Assembly (NCBI GenBank): GCA_947650285.1
Contig: CANTFL010001445.1
Coordinates: 806,001 to 870,000, forward strand
Source of the DNA: Hyaloperonospora brassicae
Taxonomy: Eukaryota; Oomycota; Peronosporomycetes; Peronosporales; Peronosporaceae
Length of the DNA stretch: 64,000 nucleotides
Reading direction: 5' to 3'
The position numbers and the translations under genes are program-made. Below are positions 22,465 through 32,202 of this stretch, one piece after another (the stretch's first letter is position 1; every line of letters starts with the position of its first letter). The notes beneath the pieces were generated by a model. The model saw nothing but the letters and a program-made list of their open reading frames with translations, was not told the origin of the DNA and did no database searches.

Positions 22465-23136
22465 TCTCTCGAGGAACCACACGGACCACAACCCGAGCTC
22501 AGTAGTGCATGTTGTACGCTACAGATTTCCGCAGCATGCTCGCGTCCCTTTTCCGATCAACGACTGACCTTTATGAATTCTGTTGTCTCTGCTGTCATTG
22601 CCAAAATGTGACGGCTTTAGTTCACCAATCTATAAGGCGGCGTAACGCCCTTTCCGTACAAGTTCTTGCATGACAGCACAAACATGAGCTACTCGATGTG
22701 ACCAGGTGAGTGGGTACAGCGTCACTCTTTGTAGCCCGTTCTCAGGCGGTCTTTTCGTTTAGCCCAACGTCTGATCGACGCAGCTTCGTGACGACCTCAA
22801 TGCGGCCAATTTGACTCGAGCCGTTGGCAATGCGCCTCAAGTTAGTGGTGATGACGGATTGCGCAGTTACAGTCAGCGCAGCGACGTCCCTCCACGCACG
22901 TGCGCCCTATAGTCGTACACGCGGTCATGCGAAGAGCTACTCGACCAATTGCGAGTACGAAGTGCACGGGTCACAGCTCCTTTCTGTACGTTAATGGTCG
23001 AGAGATCGGCGCACAGACCACAGATGTGCTGACCGATCTATGTACCTTCAGCGACCATACGATGACCGAAGACCAACGCAGACGCCATCAGCAGCTTTTC
23101 GTGTCCGTTCCGCAGGGCAACACTTGCACTACACGT

Positions 23137-23481
23137 TCATAGAGAGGACGCAAGAGGACTCTCTCCCCTCGTAACGCGCAAAAGCTGCTCAGCGTCTTGA
23201 GCACGGCACTGGTGCGACGTGTTCAGGACGAGACCTGCACAGCTCGCAGGCCTTCTCCCGCGCCTCAGCCCATCACGCAGTCGGTCCACGTGGGCCAAAG
23301 CTCTGCTCGTGAAGAAGATGGCGACTTGGACGGCTGTCATCCCAAGCGCACAGCTGCAGCTGTCAGATCGGACCACGTGGTACAACATCTGCTGAAGTAA
23401 TAATATGACAGAGGTGCAGTCGATGGCGCTGTCCCACGTCTTTGCCCACCAATCGGGTACTTTTCGGCTAATATCAGCCAA
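23137..23481 (-). CDS. Hypothetical small ORF, 114 codons
   Basis: Begins MADISRKVPDWWAKTWDSAI and contains a stretch (ALGMTAVQVAIFFTSRALAH) that faintly resembles an ankyrin-type helix. No second repeat, splice signal or homologue is recognised. It could be an exon of the possible gene at 21.8-22.3 kb or a chance frame. Confidence 0.2.
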   Translation of the reverse strand: MADISRKVPDWWAKTWDSAIDCTSVILLLQQMLYHVVRSDSCSCALGMTAVQVAIFFTSRALAHVDRLRDGLRRGRRPASCAGLVLNTSHQCRAQDAEQLLRVTRGESPLASSL

Positions 23482-23689
23482 GACGACTGTTCGCCGATCT
23501 CTCTCTCCTGTGCTCAGAATCAGTCGAACGGCATCAAAGGGTTCACCAAAAAAAGAGACCGTTACAACTAAGAAGTAGCACTACTGGATCGAGTTGTCCC
23601 GCACACTGAATGTGTCGGTGTCAGCATGATACCGGCAAATGTCGACCGCATTATACCGGTATTCGGTTGGTAGTCATTGTTCGTCTTGC

Positions 23690-23832
23690 TGCGTTGTTCT
23701 TTCAAATAATCGTTGTTGTTCTTTCAAACAATCGTTGTTGTTGTTCTCGTTGTTGTCGTTCTCGTTGTTGTCGTTGTTGTTGTTGTCGTTGTCGTTGTTG
23801 TTGTTCTCGTTGTTGTCGTTCTTCTAGTTGTG
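23690..23832 (+). repeat. GTT-rich imperfect microsatellite
   Basis: Interrupted GTTGTTGTT / CGTTGTTGTC runs. Confidence 0.85.
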
Positions 23833-23975
23833 AACTGAACCGTCGGTACGCTTTTTTGACTCGATTTTGTTATGACTGCGCGTGACGACAGCGTGTCGAC
23901 CAGACAGTAGTGTCCGACTCGATCGGGTCGAACGTTCCCGTGCCTTTTCCGCTCACGCCTTTTTTTGTATGGTTC

Positions 23976-24049
23976 GACCCACTTGACCCACTCGACCCAC
24001 TTGACCCACTTGACCCACGACGACCGACGACCGACGACCGACCGACCGC
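23976..24049 (+). repeat. 9-bp GACCCACTT minisatellite running into GACGACC repeats
   Basis: About 4.5 copies of GACCCACTT are followed by GACGACC/GACC units, 90 bp upstream of the PX gene start. Probably promoter or leader DNA. Confidence 0.85.
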
Positions 24050-24136
24050 CCAACTTGAACTTCCCCTCAAGTCCCATTTGCCAACTCACTCGACGCGACG
24101 CGCGGGCCGACTGCCACTCGAGCGACGAACCCCCAA

Positions 24137-24826
24137 ATGGGTACAGCCACTCGGTCCACGGACGGCTCGACGCCGCAGCTGTCTGACCTCAGTACGCTGC
24201 ACGTCACAGTGGGCGAGCGCCGCCTCTCGTCGGACGGCTCGTGGCTCTACTCGCTGCAAGTGACGTGCAGTCGCAGCCACTGGCGGGTGGACAAGCGGTA
24301 CAGCGAGATCCGCGAGCTCTGGCGCGAGCTCTGCCGGGCGCTGGCGGCGGCAACGGGCGACGCGCAGCGGCTGTGCACGGAGCACACGCACTTCCTCGCT
24401 GGCCTCGAGCAGGACGCGTTCCCGAAGAAGCACCTGCTGTTGACGCGGCACAAGCTCGAGACGCGCGCGGGCGACCTCAACCAGTTCTTCCGCAAACTCG
24501 CCATGCGCTTGACGCTGTGCCAGCCGCGCGAGCTGCAGAAGTGCCGGCTGCGCGGCTGTGCGCTCTTGGAGCTCATTGTGGGCTTCTTCGCGGCGGCGCC
24601 CGAGCAGACCAAACGCTGCGGCGCCCCGACGGGCGCGTCACGCAGCTTCTCAATGCAGTGCGAGGCGGCGTCCCACCACTGCGACCGCTTCTCTACGCAA
24701 AAGCGACGAGGCAGCAGTGGCGGTGGACGAGGTGCGGGCGTGGACTTGATCCGGCGCTTGTCGCTTGGCGTGTGGGGTCCACGTGGCGTCGTGGCTGCAC
24801 AGGCGCAACGAGAGCAGCAAACGTGA
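24137..24826 (+). CDS. PX-domain protein, 229 aa
   Basis: A phosphoinositide-binding PX (Phox homology) fold is visible at about residues 18-130. The blocks are the strand LHVTVGERRL, then YSLQVTCSRSHWRVDKRYSEI with the basic RYSE motif that contacts PI3P in the family, a proline-containing FPKKHLLL loop and a helix ETRAGDLNQFFRKLAMRL. PX proteins usually act on endosomal membranes. The C-terminal 90 residues are Arg/Gly/Ser-rich with no motif. The proline-rich loop is short and the usual second basic residue is not obvious, so lipid specificity is unclear. The ATG at 24137 is the first in frame and gives a short, sensible leader. Confidence 0.75.
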   Translation: MGTATRSTDGSTPQLSDLSTLHVTVGERRLSSDGSWLYSLQVTCSRSHWRVDKRYSEIRELWRELCRALAAATGDAQRLCTEHTHFLAGLEQDAFPKKHLLLTRHKLETRAGDLNQFFRKLAMRLTLCQPRELQKCRLRGCALLELIVGFFAAAPEQTKRCGAPTGASRSFSMQCEAASHHCDRFSTQKRRGSSGGGRGAGVDLIRRLSLGVWGPRGVVAAQAQREQQT

Positions 24827-26180
24827 CGCGACGCGTTGGTCGACGTGGCTCTTGAAGCTGAAGCTCACGGGCTGTGCAGTCAGTCGGTGACGCGCGAAGG
24901 AGCGATCAGGAGACGCCGTCTCGCAGCTGCAGACCAGAGACTGTCGTTTCGACTCGTGGGACTGCCGTGGACTCGACACCGCGTGATTGCAGTCGTGCAA
25001 GAATCCTGAGACGGAGATGCACAATGGATAGAGCCATTGCCTTGGCACGTCGAGTCGCCAATTATCTCCGTCTCCCATCGACGACTGCCCACGCGAACTG
25101 TAGAGTTCTCACTACGCAGTGGCACATGTACTTGTTGAGTAACTTGTTGAGCAACTCCCAGCTGCGTGGCGTACAGACATGTGCGATAGCGCGTGCACGT
25201 TCTAATTTATGGATAATGTAAACGTTGCGGTCGGCTACTCAACTCGTGCGATTCTTGCGACTAAGCGCCGCCTCATAACGCGTGAAACTGCTCACGTGGC
25301 TTTGCTCCGATTCTCCTCCATCGCTGGCGACTTTGATCAGCTCTCACAGCAACAGCATGAGACGTTCACGAGCTCGTGACGACGTTTTGAGCGCGACAAC
25401 GAGCAAACAACGAGAGGTTTGTGACAAAATCTGAGGGGTAATTTCTGCAGCCAGCGATTAGGGCTTCTGACTTACCCCATTCTGCAGACGAAAAGAAACT
25501 TGCGCGAGTAGAAGAAGAAGCAGAAGCAGAAGAAGCTATTCCTGACACGTGTCCTGTGCGGAGTACGCGTTTTGCATTGATACTGTCCAGTGCGATGAGT
25601 AGTACCGTTTGTGTGTCTCTGAGCATGCACATCAGCAACATCAGCAACAACAACAACAACAACGACGGCTGTCACATTCGCACGACATAAAAAAATAAAA
25701 AGGAAACTAGCTTAGCATGGACACCAATAACTCGGCGTCTGGAATTGGCAGCATCCACTGTCGTAGACTGTGCTGCTGCTGTTATCATCACTGGCTGAAA
25801 GAGACGCAGACGTGTCTATTTAACCTGTTATCGGTTGGAGGATGTCCAATATATCCGATGCCTGTTAGCAACGCCATTTCCTCAGAAAAGTCCGGTGGTT
25901 GTACGGGGCTTGTCACCTGAGGTGACGGCTCTCGTGGACGTCTGGCATCCTGTCGTTGACATAATAGCAGACGCGCTCCTTGAATTTTTGTCTCAACCTT
26001 CCGGTACTCCTGCTTGGCAACCGCATGGAATTGCCGCATGTCTGTTTGCCAAAGTTCCTCGACGCTGTCGTCTAGAGATACACCCACCTGTTCGAAAGTG
26101 AGTCGATTACTCTGACGGGATGAGCCCGTTACGTAAAATTGAAACGAATGTATCATTTTGAATATTATCTATTTACAGTA
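24827..26180. other. Intergenic; one unassigned ORF pair at 25.8-26.2 kb
   Basis: 25788-26156 (minus, 122 codons) reads MIHSFQFYVTGSSRQSNRLT, then SLDDSVEELWQTDMRQFH, and may be a retroelement gag remnant. A plus-strand frame overlaps it (25835-26101). Neither has a firm motif. A GTT/CAA microsatellite lies near 25640-25666. Confidence 0.3.
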
Positions 26181-26182
26181 TA

Positions 26183-26230
26183 CGCTCACCCCTCGCTATA
26201 AGAGACTCTCTATAAGAGACAGCCTCTATA
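26183..26230 (+). repeat. Left terminal inverted repeat of the pogo-like element
   Basis: Contains CTCACCCC and repeated TATAAGAGAC motifs; pairs with 28370-28412. Confidence 0.9.
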
Positions 26231-26833
26231 TAAGGGTCACAGTGCCGCCGAACGTTTCAAACTATATAGGAAGTTGTATACCGTTCTCTTTATAAGCGAG
26301 TAAGATATAAGACACGAAAAACACTCGCCCAATTGAGGTGAAAACCCTCTCTATATGACTCACTACTACCCCTACTTCTGATGCTGAAATAGATACGTGA
26401 GATATGATGTGACAGTTGTTCTAGCCAAGATGTGTCTTAAACCTATTTGGCAACATCATAGAACCACAGACGTGACCTAGGAAAGACATAGAGCATATCA
26501 TAATAGGCGAGCTTATGAGGCCCATATTACTGATGACGTCATGACAACAGATACAGAAGACAAAATTTAGAACTTCGTAAGGCAATAGATAGGAAGAAAT
26601 AAATTTTAATTTTCGTAAATACTCGACTACACCACTGATACAACACGTCTACTCAAGAACATCAAGCCCGTGCAACCAATGAGTTTAACAAAGCGAGTAT
26701 CCCTCTCTCTAGAGCAGAAGTCAAGGTCTTTCAACACTGCAAATAACGCTTAAACATCCGCTTCTACAAAGTGCAGACTTATGTGAGCATTTAGTTCCAG
26801 CATAGCATTAATAAATTAACGGCGCATCGGCTC

Positions 26834-28262
26834 ATGGCCATGAAAAAAATCGGCTTTGAGTGCTTAAACCCTAATGTAAAAAAGCGACGTGTAAAGCATC
26901 CTGAGTTCGAGAAGGAGCTGCTACAATTCGTTTTCGAGCGCGAGAGTGACGGGTCATCTGTGGATCTGGTCCTGGAGAAAGCATACCGACTTCGAGTGAG
27001 CCATGATATCAAACATCACGATCTTAATCTTTACAAAGGCTGACTACAGAGTTTAAAGAAGCGAAACAACATCAAAAGCCGCGCGCTGACCGGCGATAGC
27101 GGGAGCTTATGTGTCGAGGATGTGCACGCAGCAAAGTCTAAGATCCGATCTCTGATTGAACAATATTCTCCGTGTGATGTGTTTGATTTTAATGAGACAG
27201 CATTATTTTACGACTTGCCACCGAACAAAATCATATCCACGGTTCGGAACAACGGCAAGAAGAGCGTAAAGCCACGCTTAACAGTTGCTCTGTGCTGCAA
27301 CTCGAGAGGCTCTGAAAATCTGGAGCCCACGATAGTCGGGAAGTTTAAAAAGCCAAGGTGTTTTAGGGGTGTGGAGATCGAGAAGCGTGGCATCGTTTAC
27401 GCTGCGAACTCAAACGACTGGATGGCTGTTATTATCTTTGATAAGTGGCTGCATCAATTTAATCTTCGAATGCATGGTCGCAAAGTCCTGCTACTTCTCG
27501 ATAATGCTTCCAGTCACAAGGCTCAACGAGAACTCAACAACGTCATGCGGTATTTTTTCCGCCTAGAATGACTTCCGCTATACAGCCGCTCGATGCAGGT
27601 ACGCATTAATCTCATAATGTATACATATGCGTATTAAATCCACATAAATCTTTTTTCACCTAGATGTATTTTATATAAATATCATCCGACCGTTTATAGC
27701 TTGCTACAGGAAACTTCATATGCGATGGCGCATGGATCTGATCGAAGCAAAAATGGAAAGCAGACTTAATGTTCTAGAATTCATTGAGTTTCCAGCTAAA
27801 AGCTGGAACAGTATTGGCGGGAAGATCATTCGAAGTTGCCGGATCAAAAATGGGATCATCGAAGCGCCCCAGGTTGCGGATTTGCGTGCACAAAACGACT
27901 ATCGACAGTCCAGCCTCGCCTTCCAACAAGACCGCTGCGATCTGGCTGATATGTTTCAAAAGCTTTGTGTAACCGTTAGCGTGGGTGATTATGTCGAAAT
28001 CGAGGACCACGAGCAGATTCACGAAGAACAAGAAGCTCTGATAGAAGCAGAAGTGGGTCCCGCGGAAGTCGAAAGCGACGAAGATCAAGCGCCTGTCAGT
28101 GCAAAAGAAGCACTAAAATGCTGCCTGCATTTGCGTTCGTACTTCATAATCTCCGATGAGGACACGCGAATCATACAGTCAGATCTGGATAAGATGTCGT
28201 CAGTCATTCGCAAGAACCGGCACGCTAGGGCGAAACAGCTCTATATGAGGGACTTTATTTAG
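26834..28262 (+). pseudogene. pogo/Tigger-family DDE transposase, inactivated
   Basis: The N-terminal CENP-B/pogo-type DNA-binding segment (26834-27043) is cut by a TGA. The frame then continues into the DDE_1 catalytic part, 27122-27571. Its DFNETALFYDLPPNK block carries the first Asp, and LLLDNASSHKAQ the second. A frameshift at the T-run near 27550 separates this from the third catalytic block, which reads MTSAIQPLDAG in the next frame. A possible intron (GTACGC to CACCTAG, about 27599-27663) follows, then 27720-28262, the C-terminal part. One nonsense codon and at least one frameshift make this copy unable to encode transposase. Confidence 0.88.
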
Positions 28263-28369
28263 TATAAAAACGTTACATTTCATTATATCGGCGGGTCACG
28301 CTTTGAAAAATATCATAAAACTTCTTCCTTTTATATTCTCTATAAGACACTTTTATAAGACACGCTGTA

Positions 28370-28412
28370 AAAATTGGGCAAAACGTTGTCTCTTATAAAG
28401 AGGGGGTGAGTG
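28370..28412 (-). repeat. Right terminal inverted repeat of the pogo-like element
   Basis: Mirror of 26183-26230; ends GGGGGTGAGTG before the TA duplication. Confidence 0.9.
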
Positions 28413-28854
28413 TATTTAGTTAGCATTACTCGAAAAGAGGTAATGTTGGCGGAATCTTACATCCGAGGGTAATATTCGTGGTTGCTCCACTTATTGGTTG
28501 ATGTACACGATACATCAACTAAATTAATCACCAATTGCTGCTGGACGTGCGCAATGGGTGATGAGCAAGAAAACCACATATGAGATTGTAGTTCAATAGA
28601 GTAAGATGAAGACAACGATGGTTTATTAAAGAAACTTAACCATTGCAAATACAGTTCTACCTTTTCCCTTAGACAGAGATTTCGAGTTATGTCTACTTCC
28701 TCGCGCTTCGTCACGCCACGTGTACGTGACGTCAGTAGCACGCAGCTTTGTGTTCGGTTTACACAAGGTCTTACCAGTCATCTGGTAAGAGCATGCCCCG
28801 TTACACCTGGTGGCACTTTGTAGTCCGTCAGACGACCACGATTATCTCGTTCAA

Positions 28855-29696
28855 CATGAACATGTTGGATGAGAAGGAAAGCTTTCACGCCACGCTTGAA
28901 GTCCATAACCATTTAAGTGACATCTATTGGAGTGCTGTAGGACGTACGATTTTTACCGTAGGAGAATCCCCAATTAGCGCCATGTTGCAGTTTCTTGATA
29001 GAGACCAACAACATACCGCTATTGCCAGGTTCATACAAAATGAACTTGTCGCTGAAAGGGAGAAAGTAGTCTTATTTCACCAGCAAGGCTCTCAACAGGC
29101 CGAGCAGTGGGGAGAGCTCGGTGCTCAACAGACAGAGCTGTTTAGACAGCAGCAATTCAATGCTACTGTGGGCGGGACGTCACACACGCGTCTTCCCAAA
29201 ACTTGAAGGTCAACATCTCCAAGGACAGAGGAGTCGAGGAAAACTCCCTTTTATTATGGCTCGTCGAACTAGACAGAGATATAAAGGCACGTCGTATCGA
29301 CGATGATCAAATGAAACTCACATTTGATCAAGCAACTTGGCAGGACGTGCCAAGACTTAAGCCTTAGATCTCGAGATGAGCGACATATATGCTATCGGTT
29401 CGCTAGAAGCCTTTGAGACCCGGCTTAAACAAACGTTTGACCCGTCATGGGCTGAGTTCAGAGCTCGATCTGAGCTCCTGAAACTCAAACAAAGTAAGCG
29501 TGATGTACACGCTTATGCTCAGCATATACGACTCCTCGCGAGTAGTATGACTGCTAACCCTGTACACGAACACACGTTGATTACTGTCTTCATGCAAGGG
29601 CTAGCAGGTGGGCCCGTCAGCAACCACCTGTTCCGCTTAAGGCTGGATACGCTTAGTAAGCAATCGCAGCTGCGGAACAGGATAGCTTTAGCATGA
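28855..29696 (+). pseudogene. Gypsy-3 gag, broken
   Basis: MNMLDEKESFHATLEVHNH starts a gag that aligns by eye with Gypsy-2 (47283-48205). Two frame breaks fall near 29200 and 29370. The last part (29376-29696) holds the retrotransposon gag core (FDPSWAEFRARSELLKLKQ, then HIRLLASSMTANPVHEHTL). Confidence 0.8.
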
Positions 29697-30010
29697 TACA
29701 GGCTCATGCTAGCTCAAACTCTTATCGCCCACCGAGACGACAAGAGACTGGAGTTCCAGAACCCATGGACCTCTGTTATGTTGAGAGCGAGAGACCTCGA
29801 TCTTCAAACAACAATCTATTGCAAAATTGCAATCTCTGTCAGAAGTTAGGGCACTACGCTTATGGGTGTAGTGCCCCACGCCTGGTACCAAACCGTACAG
29901 AGACAAATCGCCTGATCGGCCATTTTCCAAAAGGGCAATGGGCGTATGTCCAACGCTGTTGCGAAACCGCAACAGAGTACGGACCATCAAAAAATGGACG
30001 GGGTCAGTAG
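29693..30010 (+). CDS. Gypsy-3 nucleocapsid segment with zinc knuckle
   Basis: Contains CNLCQKLGHYAYGC, an exact CX2CX4HX4C knuckle that binds element RNA. The frame ends in PSKNGRGQ and TAG, five codons after the slippery AAAAAAT. The same layout occurs in Gypsy-1 (ending PKNGRDQ). It is part of a broken gag and unlikely to be expressed alone. Confidence 0.75.
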   Translation: MIQAHASSNSYRPPRRQETGVPEPMDLCYVESERPRSSNNNLLQNCNLCQKLGHYAYGCSAPRLVPNRTETNRLIGHFPKGQWAYVQRCCETATEYGPSKNGRGQ

Positions 30011-30032
30011 GGGCGGAGAGCTCTACTGATCC
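29989..30032 (+). promoter_or_regulatory. Putative -1 frameshift signal of Gypsy-3
   Basis: A AAA AAT at 29989-29995 sits in the nucleocapsid frame. A spacer GGACG (29996-30000) follows, then a 10-bp stem GGGTCAGTAG (30001-30010) with CTACTGATCC (30023-30032), one G-U pair, 12-nt loop. The protease frame is the -1 frame, but a TAA at 30046-30048 blocks it in this copy. Confidence 0.75.
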
Positions 30033-30060
30033 AGCGACCTCAAGATAACTTGCAGATATC

Positions 30061-30657
30061 TTGACGAAAGATGCTCCAGATACACAATCATTGTTTGTAT
30101 CTGCACCTGGTGGTGAGATATCACTCATCACCTTTAAGTTGGAAGTGACAAAATATTTGTCACTTCGTGCTCTAGTTGACTGTCGAGCGTCGATCAACTT
30201 TGTTAGCCGCCAGTCACTAGAGTTTCGTAGGCTCAAGTTCTTTGAGCACGACATCTCGCTAACGAGGATAAAGGTGCGCCTTGTTACAGGTGCATCGATA
30301 ATTGTTGAGAAACGTGTAGTAGGAATGCACTACACGTTAGAGGGTGAGCAGTACGATGATGATATCATCGTACTGGACCTAGGTGAAAAATTTGATGCCA
30401 TCCTAGGAATGCATTGGCTCAGAAGGTACGAGCCAAGAGTGAGCTGGCAGCATCGATCCGTGAAGATGCCTGCCGCTTGTTCATCAGATGGCCATCTGAT
30501 GAACATCTTGGAGCGTCCACAAGCGTGTGTATGTTCTGCGAGTGAGTGCGATGGCCTCACTTGCGGTACGGTCGTTAGCACGACTGCAAAAGACCTCATT
30601 GGAGATGATCACTACACTGTGGAGCAAGCCACCGGAGGCTGTACAGAGCACAGGTAG
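30061..30657 (+). pseudogene. Gypsy-3 protease region with altered active site
   Basis: Retropepsin-like fold: LRALVDCRASINFVS in place of the expected D-[ST/C]-G-A, then VLDLGEKFDAILGMHWL, the conserved flap-side ILGM block. The active-site Gly is Arg (CGA). Identical in Gypsy-2. The -1 frame leading here has a stop. Confidence 0.8.
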
Positions 30658-31096
30658 CGCCGAAGGTTCACCACTCGAATAAGTCGAGTGGACCGGGACA
30701 TGGATGCATTCCTAGCTGGAAACATACTAAGAAGACCAAACCGGTTATTCGCAAAGGACAACGCGGAAATTCTGTGTCGACTGGAGAGTCAACCGTAGAG
30801 GATCGGCGCCTGACTGTGGTTGCACATACACAGTTAGAAGACGTCGAGGGAATAAGTTTCTACGGAATTAAGGAAGGAATTCCTCAAGAGTCTCATGCTG
30901 AGATATCAGGCCTACAGTAACATGAGTGGACAAGCCCTCAGCAGCCTGTGGAAACAAGTTTCCAGGAATAAAACAAGACATTGAACGTCCTAATCAATGA
31001 CGAATCAAGCTTAGGCTCTTATACACTTGATCTGATTGCGTCTCCGAATATAACTTTGGAGATTACTCAATTGCCAACCATGAAACCAAATCGTTC

Positions 31097-31799
31097 TTGC
31101 GTGATCTGCGTAGTGGCAAAGTCAAGCAGATCTGCATACTCGTCACGGAGGATGAGTATGTGACCGACATTCGGTCGGCTACAGTATTTGCTGAGAACGA
31201 ACGGGTTCTCAGTAGCTCACCAATAGACGAAATTGTCTTCGATGAAAAGAATCGGATTGAGCGATACACGTCTCAATCCTGGGAGTCACTTTTGACAAAT
31301 CCTTTGTATAAGGTTTTAACCAATTACAAGGATGTGCTCACTGAACACGTACCTTGCGATTTGACTAAGGTCAAAGTTACTCGACACGAGATCAAGCTCA
31401 AACTGGGCTCGAATCACTGCGTCATGAAGCAGTACCCACTTCCTTGAGAACAAGTACTAGAGATCGATGAGTTCTATGCCGATCACTTGGTTGCAGCTCA
31501 TGTGAGGGAACCAGCATCCCCTTGCAGCTCTCCGACCTTCTGTGTGAGAAAGACCACAGGAGGATGAAAAATTATGCATGCATTCAACAAGTTTAAATGC
31601 TGAAACGGTACCGGATCAGATACCTATACCGAGGAAGGCTGTATTTGTTGATGGTATGTCTAAGAATACCATCGTCTCGTCCATGGATCTGATAGATGGC
31701 TTCTTTCGGATCCTCATGCGTAAACGGGGCATCCCGGACGCAGCGATGGGCAACCCCAGCAATATGATGTGGGAGTGTCAAGTGATCACATAGGGGATG
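31097..31799 (+). pseudogene. Gypsy-3 reverse transcriptase N-terminal part, broken
   Basis: Reads FLRDLRSGKVKQICIL, then YTSQSWESLLTNPLYK, then ELKPG-like IKLKLGSNHCVMKQYPLP with a stop. A further frame (31578-31793) has VPDQIPIPRK and DLIDGFFRILMRKRGIP. It is cut at 31799 by Gypsy-1, and the continuation (MSNTPPIFIKFATNPLRPV) lies at 39487-39680. Confidence 0.8.
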
Positions 31800-32126
31800 T
31801 GTAACGGGGCTAGAATAACCCGTACTTAGCGTACACTATTTCTAGCGCTTTGAGGAAGCTCAAAGCCCAAGTCTTAGGTGTTAAGTATTTTTAACTCTGT
31901 TTATATTTTGTCTTTTAAAATCATCCTAAGTACGAATGGTTCCCTTGGACTCATGGGAACCACTCAATCTACGTGTCTATATCTTACTGGCTAATAATGG
32001 TACTGAGCCCATTAAACCAGCTAAAATATACGACGTGCTACTTTCGCTACTTCGAAAGTAACACCCCTACTTAAGTAACATGTAAACTTAATCGAAACTA
32101 CTTATGTAACGGGGTGGCCCATTACA
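31800..32126 (-). repeat. Gypsy-1 3' LTR
   Basis: TGTAACGGGG start and CATTACA end in plus orientation. It contains internal inverted repeats such as GGTTCCC/GGGAACC and ACTTTCG/CGAAAGT. The polypurine tract GAGAAGGGGGTGA (minus strand, 32127-32139) abuts it. Confidence 0.95.
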
Positions 32127-32202
32127 TCACCCCCTTCTCAAGACAGCACTCACCAACCGTGAGTGCTCAACCACAAGACTTTAACGACTCACAAGCCGAA
32201 CG

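Larger units (their letters stand above)
26183..28412 (+). mobile_element. pogo/Tigger-like DNA transposon with TIRs
   Basis: 2230 bp, flanked by TA on both sides (26181-26182 and 28413-28414), the Tc1/mariner-pogo target. The left end begins CGCTCACCCCTCGCTATAAG and the right end, read inward on the minus strand, CACTCACCCCCTCTTTATAAG. Both are followed by AGAGAC. Subterminal TATAAGAGAC-like repeats recur inside both ends. The interior encodes a broken DDE transposase. Confidence 0.92.
28440..31799 (+). mobile_element. Ty3/gypsy element, 5' portion (Gypsy-3), host of a nested insertion
   Basis: The probable 5' LTR end is CCCCGTTACA at about 28796-28806; its left limit is uncertain. It is followed by CCTGGTGGCAC, close to the primer site of Gypsy-1 and Gypsy-2. 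Gag, nucleocapsid, protease and N-terminal RT follow on the plus strand. The element is interrupted at 31799 by Gypsy-1 and resumes at 39484. It is closely related to Gypsy-2, almost identical through nucleocapsid and protease but more diverged in gag. Confidence 0.85.

Noticed and set aside
24241..24855. 204-codon Ala-rich plus-strand frame overlapping the PX gene
   Set aside because: Out-of-frame shadow of the PX coding sequence driven by high GC at third positions.
28748..28860. Gypsy-3 gag start at 28748
   Set aside because: The first 36 codons of that frame cover the LTR end and primer site; the Met at about 28855 aligns with the Gypsy-2 gag start.
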